Shown one piece after another: positions 34,305-44,463 of a stretch of DNA of 64,000 nucleotides. The notes under the pieces were generated by a model. The model searched no databases, had not been told where the DNA came from, and saw only the letters and a program-made list of their open reading frames with translations. Origin of the DNA: Leptodontidium sp. MPI-SDFR-AT-0119 (Eukaryota > Ascomycota > Leotiomycetes > Helotiales > Leptodontidiaceae); NCBI GenBank assembly GCA_020726505.1, contig JAHLEZ010000002.1, positions 372,001 through 436,000 on the forward strand, given 5' to 3'. Each line of letters begins with the position of its first letter. The first letter of the stretch is position 1. Made by a program: the position numbers and the translations under genes.

Positions 34305-35548
34305 ATGTACATGGCCGAAGTCCCCCGTTCGCACCCCTTCGTCTTCCTCCTCCTCGGCGTACAATACCACGGCCACACTCCCTCTGCCACAACCACAGCC
34401 ACCATATCCCAACTAGAAACCCTCCTCAAAGACTCCGCCGTCCACATCGAATCCCTCGAACAATCCGGGCCCATCCCCTCCCTAGGCCGTTCCCGAGTCT
34501 GGCTCACATACTGGACATCTCCAGCCTCGCACGACGAATGGTGGACCTCAGCACCCGTCCAGACATTCTGGAACGCTTTACCGGATAACGCAGGAGTATG
34601 GCGAGAGAAACTCACTCTGCCCATGTCCCGCGTGCAGCTCGGCACGAACGTGACCTCCCCATCGGGATTCGCGCACCTGGGAAAGCTGGTGCCGAATACG
34701 ACTAAATCGGGGTATTGGGGGTGTTATCGTGATAGGATAGAGGAGTGTACGGAGACTGAACGGTTGGAGTCTTCGTTGGGGGCGTTTCCTGAGAGGGGGG
34801 AGGTGAAGGGGGAGGTGAGGAGCGGGAGGGTGAGGATGGAGAGGTTCCCGGAGAATATTTGTGTGGTTGTTGAGGGGCAGGATAATAGTGCTATGGAGAG
34901 CGAGGAGAGGGAGCATTGGATGGAGAGGTTTGATGGCCCGGCGAGGAAGTGGATTGGGGATGTTGTGGGTGCGGGGGAGGAGGGGGGTGTGCTGGCGAGT
35001 ATGTTGTGTTGTAGACCTGAGAGTGGGTTGTTGAGTGGGGAGTCTGGGAAGAAGGAAGGGGGGTTTGATACCCTGGATTATAATCGGAAGGTGCAGGTTT
35101 TGTACTTTTTGGATATGGGGTATATGGAGAGGATTGGGAAGAAGAATCGTGGGCATGTGAAGTTGAGGGGGAGTTTCATGGAGAGTTATTGTCCGGCTGG
35201 ACCGAGTGAGTTGAACCTTTTTCTTTCATTCTTCTCTCTTTACTTTTTCTTTTGTGGTTTTTGGAGGGCCTGGAGAAGTTGGAAGTGTTTGGGTTTAGTG
35301 GCGCTTTTCAGTAAATTTGTGCTGACTATCATGATGAAGTGGCGAACGGGAAGCAGTTGATGTGGGTTGAGCAAGGTGTCTTGAAATCCAAGGATATTGA
35401 AGCGGAGTATATCGGATGCTATGATGGAACAGGATTCATGGCTTTTGAAGGGAAGCCTGGGTTTGTCGTCGATGAGAAGACAGGCGATGATGGATCTTGG
35501 AGCAGGTATTTGAAGAATCTGCTGGGCTGGGCCAAGAGCTCTGCTTGA
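34305..35548 (+). CDS. Haem-containing dehydratase, phenylacetaldoxime-dehydratase family
   Basis: Exons 34305-35205 and 35340-35548 give 369 residues. The family is recognised from FLLLGVQYHG near the start, WLTYWTSPASHDEWW, SGYWGCYRDRI, the GQDNSAM stretch and the C-terminal AEYIGCYDGTGFM. Such enzymes bind haem b and dehydrate aldoximes to nitriles. The second exon start was chosen because it follows a GCTGAC branch site and keeps the frame; the acceptor at 35310 leads to a stop. The protein begins close to the first conserved strand, about 35 residues shorter than relatives, so an upstream exon may be missing or the N terminus lost. In the last part of exon 1 the usual GH before the MER helix reads GY, which could affect haem ligation; I judge this from memory. 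Confidence 0.75.
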
Positions 35549-37061
35549 GTCATGTTTTCCTGGAGCGAATAAAGTTGTCTTTCTGAATTCTACTGGGGAG
35601 TTACAATGAAGAGGTGATTCTTCATTTCAATGAGCGAATATTTTCAAAGCTTGATTAAACCTGAGAGACTAAGCGAAGCCAGGGGGAGGAAGCTGTTGAT
35701 GCTTTAGTTGGCTCGGGCATGAAACCAGAAAGTGAGTATTTCCAAAAACCAAAAGCCCAAGTAGCATACCTGTGAAACTGCGCATAGGAATTGAAACTCA
35801 TACGATGTTAAAAGCTAGGCTTCTGCCGTTCCTACAATATCGTGGCCAGCAATTGGGAATTGTTAACTGCATACGCGAACCCTTTTTCTATCTCGCGTAA
35901 GCCTGGCTAGGATCTACAGGCTAGCTAGGACTACTGTAAAATACTTTGATAATCTGGAACCGACCCCAGTCCTAAATTGTTAGGTAAGTACAAAAGCTGT
36001 GTTCTTTGGTAGACCCAAAATCTTATTGCGGAGGATGAGGGTTCACAGCCTGAATAATCTAAGCCTGTGAGAGCAGCCGAGGAGCCGAAGTACAACAACC
36101 AGGGTGCATGCATTCCCACCCCGCATTTGACCGATTTTCTTGCTTGACGGCTCTCCTTCTTCTCTTGGTACTTTTGTTACTAGTGACACATCAGATAATA
36201 ATATGCGTCGACTTGTATGTTCAATGACGTGACACATCCAGGTCTCCTTAGAAGTCTGCTCGTGTTCAAAAATTCCAGCTAGGTTCTGGAAGGAAGGTGT
36301 TGGTGTAAACGCCACTATCTGTCTACCTAGGTACATATCCCGGTACACCACTTAATTACTTACTGTACTCGAGTACGTACCGACCGACCTTTCCTACCCT
36401 ATCCTATCCTATCATCACAAAGAAACAAAATAAGCTTCTACCGTTTCCCTGTACGGAGTAGCTCGAGATAAATAAGCTCCTGCAAGCTTTTGCCCAGGGA
36501 TGCGATGCGTCAAGAGTGGGCGGCAAGAACCTTCTCCTTCCTCATGCGGGCTAGCACAACGCAGGCCTGTGTCCATCTATCTCGCTTTGCCATGTAGCCG
36601 GCCGGGATTGGGGATGGATGCAGCTTATGCAGCTGCCCATTTGATCCTAATACCGGTCTGTCGTGCCCCGGCTCCTTCCTGTAGGATGCCCTTGTTGTTG
36701 TTCCTGTACCTGACTTGTCTGCAGGTAAGTAGACTTCTTACTCGAGGACACTACCAAGAGGGGCAGGTACTATAGCTACACATGCAAGCACACAAGCATA
36801 CAAGCATGCTAGTCTTATGCAGGCAGGCAGGCAGGCAAGCTCCATAGCTACCTACCCAGCTGAGTGACTGACGATCAGACGGAATGGGGAATAATTAATC
36901 AGAAGGAGATAAATGGCAGCTTTTTCTCTTCCCTTCTCCCTCTTCTTCTTCCCCTCCCCCGCCTTCATCTCTCCCTTCTTCTTCTCCCCCTTCTCCTCCA
37001 GGTGTCAACAGCTTCATTCAATTGCAATTGAATCGTAGACCCCGACTGGATTACAAGCAAG
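35549..37061. other. Intergenic, 5' region of the sedolisin gene
   Basis: No gene recognised. CAGG units at about 36820-36837 and a long CT-rich tract at 36925-37002 just before the sedolisin start, probably its core promoter and leader. Confidence 0.5.
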
Positions 37062-39295
37062 ATGTTTGTCAAGCTATCAGCCGTTCTGAGCTTGGCTGCT
37101 CTCTGCAATGCTGCTCCTTCCCCGATCAAGCATGTCCTCCATGAGGAGAGAGCTGTCGAGAGCCGAGATTGGGTGCGCGGTGCCAGACTCGAGAAGACTG
37201 CCATTGTGCCAATGAAGATTGGTCTTACCCAGACCAACTTGGAATTGGGTTATGACTACCTCATGGACGTGTAAGTATCTATCCTTCATCGCCTTTTACC
37301 TTCTTCTCCTTCATACAATACTTTCAAAGTCCAAACTGACAACTTCTAGCTCGAGCTCTGACTCCGAGAACTATGGCAAGCATTGGACCCCAGAACAGGT
37401 CCACGATGCTTTTGCTCCCAAGCAAGAGACTGTTGCGAGCATCACCCAATGGCTCACCGACTCCGGTATTCAAGATTCTCGCATCATGTTCTACGAGAAT
37501 AAGGGTTGGATTGCGGTCGATGTGACTGTCGAGGAGATTGAGGAACTGCTGCATGCCGAGTTCCACGAGCATGAGCATAGCCAGACTTCGAAAGTTCGAG
37601 TCGGCACAGACAGGTATGCAGTCCTTTCAAGCTGCCCATTCCGTACTAACAGACCTCAGGTACCATGTTCCAGAGCATTTGGCTTCTCACATTGACTACA
37701 TCACTCCTGGAATTAAACTCTCACCTGTCACCAAGCGAACCGTGGATAGAAAGACCAAGCGTGTCAGCCACTCCATCCACGCACCAGCTCACATCAGTAC
37801 TCCAGCCACAGAGGAAAGCTTCGCCATTTCTGCTGCCGCAGCTGCTCTGCCACCTGCTCTGCAGAACTGCAGCACGAACATGACCCCCGATTGTATCAGA
37901 GCCCTCTACAGCATTCCGGCGAACCCTGCACCTGTCACTGGCAACTCACTTGGTCTCTACCAACAAGGTAGCTACTTTGCTGAGTCGGATGTCAACCTTT
38001 TCTATGCGAAATATGCGACATATGTTCCTCAGAACACCTTCCCGATCAATGCAACGATCGACGGAGCATCATATTCAGTACCGGCTGCTAGCGAGTTGAA
38101 CAGTGGAGAAGCCAATATTGACATTGAGATGGCGTAAGTTTTCTTATCCCACACAAATGACTGTATTGTCTAACTGTTTTCAGAACTTCCCTAATCTACC
38201 CCCAAACTGTCACTCTCTACCAAACCGACGATGACATTTACGAGCCACAAGAAGTCGCAACAACCAATCTCTTCAACACCTTTTTGGATGCTCTCGATGG
38301 ATCATACTGCAGCTATAGCTCTGATGGCCAGACGGGTGATGACCCCAAGATTGATCCTGTGTACCCCCACAATGTGCCAGGTGGTTACCAGGGACAAAGA
38401 CAGTGTGGTGTCTACAAGCCGGTGAGTCTTGCGAAACCATAATCAACCGACGCTGCTGACATAACCTTAAATCCAGGCCAAGGTCATTTCTGCATCCTAC
38501 GGTCAAGCCGAGGCTGATCTCCCAGCACCATATGTCCGTCGCCAATGCAATGAGTTCATGAAACTCGGTCTTCAAGGTGTCTCTATTCTGTTCGCCTCTG
38601 GAGATTATGGTGTCGCTTCGTTCCCAGGGGATGGTTCTGCGTCAGGATGTCTCGGCCCAAAGCAATCCATTTTCAACCCCCAATACCCTTCAGGCTGCCC
38701 ATACGTCACTTCAGTCGGAGGTAGTCAACTTGCACCCAACGGCACTGTGTACGATCCAGAAGTGGTCATGCGCGACAATCTAGGAGGTGATGCAGCCAAC
38801 TTCTCCTCATCGGGAGGCTTCTCCAACTACTTCCCCCGCCCAACATACCAAGATGGACATGTTCAGACATACTTCCACCGAGCCCATCTCACCTACCCGT
38901 ACTACTCCGAGCTGAACGTCAACGTCAACACCACGACGGGTTTGTACAACAGAATCGGCCGAGCATACCCTGATGTGTCTGCAAACGGAGCTCACTTCCC
39001 ATCATACCTCAACGGTCAACTTTTTCATTTCTATGGAGCATCGCTATCATCTCCATTGTTCGCAGCCGTTTTGACACTTTTGAACCAAGAGCGTGCTGCT
39101 GCTGGAAAGGGGTCGATCGGATTCATTAACCCTGTCTTATATAGACATGACGATGTGATGAACGATGTTGTTGAGGGAACAAATCTTGGATGTGGTAGTC
39201 AAGGCTTTCACGCTGTGCAAGGTTGGGACCCGGCCACTGGTCTTGGTACGCCAAATTACCCCAAGATGAAGGCATTGTTTTTGTCTTTGCCATAG
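37062..39295 (+). CDS. Secreted sedolisin-family peptidase (S53, tripeptidyl-peptidase type)
   Basis: Exons 37062-37270, 37350-37613, 37660-38133, 38184-38421 and 38477-39295 give 667 residues. A signal peptide of about 17-18 residues (hydrophobic core LSAVLSLAALCNA) is followed by the pro-kumamolisin domain to about residue 190. The catalytic residues are all present: E308 and D312 in GEANIDIEM, D438 of SGDYG as oxyanion Asp, and S584 in YGASLSSP. The C-terminal calcium site (DVVEGTNLGC...GWDPATGLGTP) is intact. The enzyme should mature in acid outside the cell and release tripeptides from protein, for nutrition or host tissue breakdown. The active-site motif GASLSSP differs from the common GTSAS-P but keeps the serine. 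Confidence 0.93.
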
Positions 39296-39675
39296 TTTTG
39301 ATGTGGATTGAGGTAGGAAGTAGCTAGCTTCAAATAATTGAATGAATTTCGCTTGCTATATCCGTAACCACTTTCTTCTGCCGTCTATGTCCTGTGAAAC
39401 CCACGTTGGCCGTCGGATCCTTATTTAGATCCTTGAGGATTAAGTCTGTCGATGAGGCAGATGTTGATTAGGTCTGCTGCTCGTGAATAAGCACATGTGA
39501 TATCAAAAATGGGCTTAAAAGGGCGTCCTTGAATATTCCATGCTGTAAGATTCACGGTGTTCAAAGCGTTTGTATACTCACGAGGTGGTAGCCGCTCTTC
39601 CAAAACATTCACGAGACTTTTGGCTTATGATTATAAATAGCCCGTTTTCTTCAACTTCCACTGCTGCTTCTCCTT

Positions 39676-39706
<31 letters not shown>

Positions 39707-39965
39707 TTCCTGAAATGTTGATTACGAGTTCTTAAAAAAAAACTGTAATACGGCATCAAAAAAATCGTGGAAACTTTGTACCATTGAACATAGAAACATA
39801 TAAGCACACTCAAAGCAACGGGAACTCCACCACCACCACCACCAAGCTTCTCCCACCATCGACAAACCCCCAGACCAAGATCTTTTGCAAGACACACTCC
39901 TCTTACCTCACCCAACACACCGCATAAATTTTCAAATCCTAAACTCCGATACCCGTCTACCCAAA
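39296..39965. other. Intergenic with a CTT microsatellite
   Basis: A (CTT)n tract of about 40 bp at 39668-39707 and CAC units at 39828-39843. No gene recognised before the small Cys-rich gene. Confidence 0.5.
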
Positions 39966-40247
39966 ATGTGCGGCCAAGCCATTGAATATTGCGGGAGCAA
40001 AAATTGCGGTACACAAATGTCGCAAATCGCCGTTGTGACGATGCCATGCAAGGGAAACACTTGCTTGAGCATGTATAGGACGGATGGTATTATGGTGCGG
40101 GACTTGAACAAGTACATTGGAATTCGTCGTGGGAAGAAAACTTGCTCGAAGTGCTCGGAGAAGTTTTTGCCTCCTAGGAGTGAGAGTGAGAGTGAGAGTG
40201 GTCGGAGTAGTGGAAGTAAGCGACGACATGGTACAAGTCGACGCTAG
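39966..40247 (+). CDS. Small Cys-rich protein, family member 1
   Basis: A single exon encodes 93 residues, starting MCGQAIEYC. The ATG at 39966 is preferred over the upstream in-frame one because it aligns with the other members (MC start, AAA context). Cysteines are at 2, 9, 14, 28, 33, 60 and 63, the last two as C-S-K-C, followed by a Ser/Glu and Arg-rich tail (SESESES, KRRHG). There is no signal peptide, so a cytosolic or nuclear zinc-binding protein is more likely than a secreted effector. The family shares C2, C9, C12/14, C26-28, C32/33 and a late CxxC with the genes at 40786 and 53141. Function unknown. Confidence 0.6.
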   Translation: MCGQAIEYCGSKNCGTQMSQIAVVTMPCKGNTCLSMYRTDGIMVRDLNKYIGIRRGKKTCSKCSEKFLPPRSESESESGRSSGSKRRHGTSRR

Positions 40248-40785
40248 CGAGGTAGTTGCTGGTTTGTAGGAACTTCCGAATTGGGTTTTGGGGTTGATAG
40301 TGGGGTTTTGTTCTTAAAATGGGTTTGTTTTCATGCGTTGGTCGAAAGAGGAATAAGCATGATTTTTTTAACTTCTGTTCTCTTAACCGTTGAATGACCC
40401 TATCGATTAAACTAACTGTATTACGAGTTAGGTAGACAAAGCCTATATCTCTATTCTGAATTATGTTATTCAACTTCAACTTCTCAAAAACGGCGTATTA
40501 TTAGAAAGATTTATCCACTCTTACTTGCTCACCCATAAGTGTGAAATAGAAATGCAAACAAATAAAGTATCAACTTCTTTCTCCTCAAACGCCCCTTCTC
40601 CTTAAACAGGACAACTATCCAAGAAGAAAACAGAATTTGCATGTCATACTATACTGTTTATAAACAACCACAACCCTCACCACTATACAGAAAATCCAAC
40701 TACTACAAGAACAACTCCCAAGACGTCAAACACCCAAATCTCCCAACCATCAGCTATCCACCAAGCAAGAAAAATCAAAACCAAA
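40248..40785. other. Intergenic between small Cys-rich genes
   Basis: AT-rich spacer without recognised content; the last 150 bp are A/C-rich and likely the leader of the next small gene. Confidence 0.45.
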
Positions 40786-40965
40786 ATGTGCGAGTACGCC
40801 ATCCGCCGCTGCCGCAAATGCGATACCCAACTCTCCCAGTCGCCAGAACGTGCTCGTCAATGCGCTGGCTACCCGGATAGCTGTCGTGGGAGTTATCGTG
40901 TTTCTGATATCTTCCCGACGTGGTGTGACCGTTGTAAAGCGACGGCGCCGCCTGAGAGTTGTTGA
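40786..40965 (+). CDS. Small Cys-rich protein, family member 2
   Basis: A single 59-residue frame starts MCEYAIRRCRKC and ends PPESC. Cysteines are at 2, 9, 12, 26, 33, 47, 50 and 59, so the spacing matches member 1 (39966) and member 4 (53141) although other residues differ. A-rich leader and AAAATG context as in member 1. An overlapping longer frame at 40641-40880 is in another phase and lacks the Cys pattern. No signal peptide; probably a zinc-binding fold. Function unknown. Confidence 0.55.
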   Translation: MCEYAIRRCRKCDTQLSQSPERARQCAGYPDSCRGSYRVSDIFPTWCDRCKATAPPESC

Positions 40966-41839
40966 AAGTCCAGTTCAGTCCAGCTTATAGTCAACTCAGA
41001 ATCAGTTCACTAGCACTTTCAAGTTAATTTTCGGAGGTAGGCTAGTGGAGGTGCGCTGTCTCTCCCATTAAGTTACCTTAAGGTACTGTGGTGGGTAGGA
41101 CTCCCTGATGTCGCTTTATGGCCTGATCGAGCAGATTTTTCTCGATATGTGAAAAGTTAGTACTCGTGTTTCTTGGACAAGCATATATTATTGTTATAAA
41201 TTTCTTTTTAATAACCTTTTGTTTTCTTCTTTTTCTTGATAATTGATAACCTTTAGATGATATTACTTATGTAATAAATTAATTAATTCGTATTTCCTTA
41301 AAAATTTGAACGTTCCTTTCATACTTCACTTTATACTACTTCTCTTGTTATATACTGATTACGTGTTCTCACCCTATTAATATAATTACAGATACAGAGT
41401 GATGCCAACAGTGTTAATTTGAGGTGAGAGATGAGGTAGAGAGGTGTTGAGGTAGAGTAGTGAAATAGCATAACTTAACGAATACGGGTTTCAACTTTTA
41501 TGATTTGCTAATGAAGAACTTGATATTGAGATTTCACCATCGTTTTCCCTATTGATTTTAGGTTACTCAAAAAATGCTTGTAGAAGGCAAATGTCGAGGC
41601 GAATAGTTGTGTTCAATCACAGCGTAGAATGCTCAAAAACTTGTGAATAATCTCAAACAACAACTCCTGATATGTGTGCCACAACGACCGACCGCATACC
41701 AGGCCAAACCTTCTGGCTGGTATATTCTTCTTCCCGCAAATGAAAAAACCAAAACTCCTCAACGCCAACGGCGATCACTTAATCCACACAAATTTCATCA
41801 GAATCGGCACCGGAAGAATACCAAAGACTCTCCACCAAA
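40966..41839. other. Intergenic, contains the right inverted-repeat copy
   Basis: Strongly AT-rich, with the repeat at 41082-41375; nothing else recognised up to the next small gene. Confidence 0.5.
41082..41375 (+). repeat. Right copy of an inverted AT-rich repeat
   Basis: Aligns with the reverse complement of 32180-32465 over its whole length. This copy is the more T-rich of the two (for example ACCTCTC becomes ACTTCTC and CGTACC becomes CATACT), as expected if RIP acted on it. Non-coding. Confidence 0.6.
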
Positions 41840-42220
41840 ATGAGTGACACACAGAATATTCTCTGCCGTAACAGTTTGTGCAACAGCATCGTCGGAACTC
41901 ATCCAGCCAAAGCGTCACCAGGCACAGACGCATTTGACAACGTTAATAAGGATATTCGTGGGACCGAGTTGTGTACGGCTTGTGAGAAACAGGAGAAAAT
42001 TGAGAAGGAGAAAAAAGATAAGGAAGCGAAGAAGAATACTGTGAAGGTGGTTGGTACTGGAGGAAGGGAGGGGGGGGGGGGAAGAGTGCCAGAGATGAGC
42101 CGGGTGATAGGGTTTGGCCGAGATTCCAAGGATGCTGAATGGGGGGTTGGGGTGTCGGTGATGGGGGATAGAACTGACTGTTCTTTTTCTGGAGTCAGGG
42201 GTTGGGAGCGTGTGTGTTAG
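41840..42220 (+). CDS. Small Cys-rich protein, family member 3 (C-terminal part uncertain)
   Basis: The open frame gives 126 residues. The first 66 resemble the family: MSDTQNILC with C9 and C14, a gap, then C45-T-A-C48 and a Lys/Glu helix. C2 and the central pair are missing, so this is a diverged member. Beyond residue 66 the frame crosses a G-run (about 42067-42081) and becomes Gly-rich and unlike a conserved protein, so the true end may differ. No signal peptide. It follows the right inverted-repeat copy by 465 bp, as the zinc ribbon at 31789 follows the left copy. Confidence 0.45.
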   Translation: MSDTQNILCRNSLCNSIVGTHPAKASPGTDAFDNVNKDIRGTELCTACEKQEKIEKEKKDKEAKKNTVKVVGTGGREGGGGRVPEMSRVIGFGRDSKDAEWGVGVSVMGDRTDCSFSGVRGWERVC

Positions 42221-42237
42221 TTGGTTAATTGAATCCC

Positions 42238-42615
42238 GCTTTGGCCGTCAAGTCTTTGGGAGTCGATACGACCGTTGGCACAGTCTATGGCCTGATTAAC
42301 GCAACAACCCTAAATGTGGCTCAATTCTACAGCATTCCTTATGCAAAGCCACCAGTCGGATCAGAAGATGGCTCCCTTCGATTCCTAAATCACCTGTGAA
42401 CAAGATTGACGCAACATCCTTCTCGCCATCTTGTCCTCAATACGAAACTTTCACACCATCCATTTACAACATAGATGCTACAGCTTCGTATCATTAGATC
42501 AGACGTCGGAGAACTGCTTGACGCTTAATGTCTAGGCTCCTGTCACGAAATCTAGTAACTGCACAGAGACTCTTCCTGTCTTGGTTTGGATCTACGGAGG
42601 TTCATACGAGACTGA
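42238..42615 (+). pseudogene. Type-B carboxylesterase remnant
   Basis: Only the N-terminal third survives. Frame pieces give TTVGTVYGLIN, FYSIPYAKPPVG, then after a shift FSPSCPQ, then SENCLTLNV with TAG (42533-42535) where the family has Trp, and finally LPVLVWIYGGSYE. The order matches the esterase/lipase family up to the oxyanion-hole GG; the catalytic Ser region is absent. TGG to TAG is a G-to-A change, consistent with RIP. The remnant ends before the motif-rich promoter of the dioxygenase. Confidence 0.75.
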
Positions 42616-42901
42616 ACAAAATCTTGTCGTTTATTAATAGCTTATCGGAATTGTTTCTATTTATAAGGACATATTATATGTACTTCTTGTTTTTAATATG
42701 CGAAGTTAAGTGTTGCGCTGCGGTACTTAATGTTGCGGATTGATAAATTGTCCATAGCGTACCCCAACATTTGAGGCAATTTAGGGCGAATTCTTTAGAG
42801 TTCCAGACTGTTAATGGGAAGGATAACCTCATCACCTTGCTAGGGTGGACGAGACCTGCTGTCAAACTCTTTTCGTGCTTAGGGGAACAGATAGCGTTCG
42901 C

Positions 42902-43202
42902 CGCTTAGATTTCGTGGGCGCAATCCGCTTAGATCTGGGGAATAACATTCGCTTAGATCTTGTGCCCAGGCGGCCGAGACCAAGTTGAGTGATGTCGACC
43001 ACGAGCATGTCTACTAATCAGAGCATCCACAATTTGTAGGACGACTATCTTATTTAGGTTGTACTCCAGCTCCGCTTAGATTGCCCATACATTGCTGCAA
43101 TGCAATGCACGCCACGGCAAGGAAGGGATTTCAGTCAGGGCTCGCTGAGCTTGGCATGGGACGATGTTTTGATTGCAGAATGTGAAATATTCACGCTTAG
43201 AT
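42902..43202 (+). promoter_or_regulatory. Array of five CGCTTAGAT sites upstream of the dioxygenase gene
   Basis: Exact 9-mers at 42902-42910, 42926-42934, 42950-42958, 43073-43081 and 43194-43202, all in the same orientation, 185-485 bp upstream of the dioxygenase ATG. The first three are evenly spaced 24 bp apart, close to two or more helical turns. Chance expectation for one 9-mer on both strands is about one per 130 kb. Confidence 0.7.
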
Positions 43203-43386
43203 AACGAGTAAAACCTGCTCTCGCCAAATCACAAGGTCTGAGACTCGTCCTGGCATGATGCCATTGAGGTGAAGTATTAAGATCCTGTGCAGTACGCCAA
43301 TTCTCATTGATTTTCATAGTACCTCTGATCAAGTAAACACAGCAGCAACCACTTTTCGCTCGACCTAGTGCACTATCATTTCCACG

Positions 43387-44256
43387 ATGGGAGCCCAGAA
43401 AAAGACAGAAGTACCCCGTATCTCAGTCGACGCACCCATCGACGACATCCTATCCATCTGGCGCGACCAAGGCGGAGTAATCCTCCAAAACGTTCTCACC
43501 CCCAAACAAGTCCAATCCATCAACGCCGACATCAAACCCAAACTCGACAAGCTGAGCGCAGGCTCTAAGCACGATCTTGATGTCTTGAAGTCCTTCCACG
43601 GCTCCAACACTAAACGCCTCACGAACGTAACATCACAGAGCCCCACCTTCCGGAACGACTACCTCAACCACCCTGTGCTGCGCAGCCTGTGCCAGCGCAT
43701 CTTCCAGGAGGAATCCGGTTCTTGGTGGGTTTGCAGCACGCAGGTGATTGAGATTGGGCCAGGGAACGCAGCGCAGCCTCTCCACCGCGATCAGTCGCAG
43801 TATCCTGTCTTCGATCAGCTGGGGCTGAAGGGACCCGATGCCACTGTAAACTTCCTCGTCGCGCTGACGGATTTTACGGAGGAGAATGGTGGTACGAGAT
43901 TCATTCCCGAGTCGCACAAGTGGGAGGATTACAGCCAGCTAGGAGATCAAAGTATGACTATTCCATGTGAGATGGAAGCTGGCGATGTGCTGTTCATTTC
44001 CGGCAAGGTAGTACATGGTGGGGGTGCGAATAGAACGGTGGATGAGAAGAGGAGGTGTATCTCCATGGGCATGAACGCCAGCTATTTGACGCCGGAGGAA
44101 GCGCATCCCTTCTTGATCCCGATGGAGATCGCCAGGACTTTGACGCCGTATGCGCAGCAGATTCTGGGATTCAGATCGCAGTATCCGATCCACAGCCCAG
44201 GCTTGTGGCAATCTGATTACAGCGAGTTGGCAGAATATCTGGGCTTGGACGGATAA
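43387..44256 (+). CDS. PhyH-family Fe(II)/2-oxoglutarate dioxygenase
   Basis: An intronless frame of 289 residues. The iron triad is H133-x-D135 in PLHRDQ and H210 in KVVHGGG, and the arginines in VDEKRRC are placed to bind 2-oxoglutarate. The GGTRFIPESHKW strand and the ending are those of the phytanoyl-CoA dioxygenase superfamily, closer to fungal secondary-metabolite members such as FtmOx1-type enzymes than to peroxisomal PhyH; no peroxisomal signal is seen. It would hydroxylate or oxidise a small molecule with O2 and 2-oxoglutarate; the substrate is unknown. It has the strongest set of CGCTTAGAT sites in the cluster and lies next to the Zn2Cys6 gene, tail to tail. Confidence 0.9.
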   Translation: MGAQKKTEVPRISVDAPIDDILSIWRDQGGVILQNVLTPKQVQSINADIKPKLDKLSAGSKHDLDVLKSFHGSNTKRLTNVTSQSPTFRNDYLNHPVLRSLCQRIFQEESGSWWVCSTQVIEIGPGNAAQPLHRDQSQYPVFDQLGLKGPDATVNFLVALTDFTEENGGTRFIPESHKWEDYSQLGDQSMTIPCEMEAGDVLFISGKVVHGGGANRTVDEKRRCISMGMNASYLTPEEAHPFLIPMEIARTLTPYAQQILGFRSQYPIHSPGLWQSDYSELAEYLGLDG

Positions 44257-44295
44257 GAAGGTGACTTATATGTGGTGAATATGTGCACTCAGTAT

Positions 44296-44307
44296 CTTAT
44301 CTAAACG
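44296..44307 (+). promoter_or_regulatory. Motif variant CTTATCTAAACG between dioxygenase and regulator genes
   Basis: The identical 12-mer recurs at 46766-46777. Its last nine bases differ by one position from the reverse complement of CGCTTAGAT. It lies in the 3' intergenic space of two convergent genes, so its role is doubtful. Confidence 0.4.
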
Positions 44308-44463
44308 TGAATACAGTTCAACGAGGGCGATTCATTATAGCACGTCCTCTAATGCAGATTCTTCCACAAGTGCATATTGCTATGCAGCAACTCTTGTGCT
44401 CTTGCCAAATCTCCCAGAAGAGAATACAGATATACATCCAAGTTCATGCTCGTGAAGCCTCAC

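Noticed and set aside
34578..35156. Minus-strand frame of 192 codons
   Set aside because: Antisense shadow of the dehydratase exon, rich in Pro, His and Leu with no motif.
40641..40880. 79-codon frame overlapping the small Cys-rich gene at 40786
   Set aside because: Low-complexity N/Q/P-rich leader read in the wrong phase; the MCEYAIRRC frame carries the family pattern.
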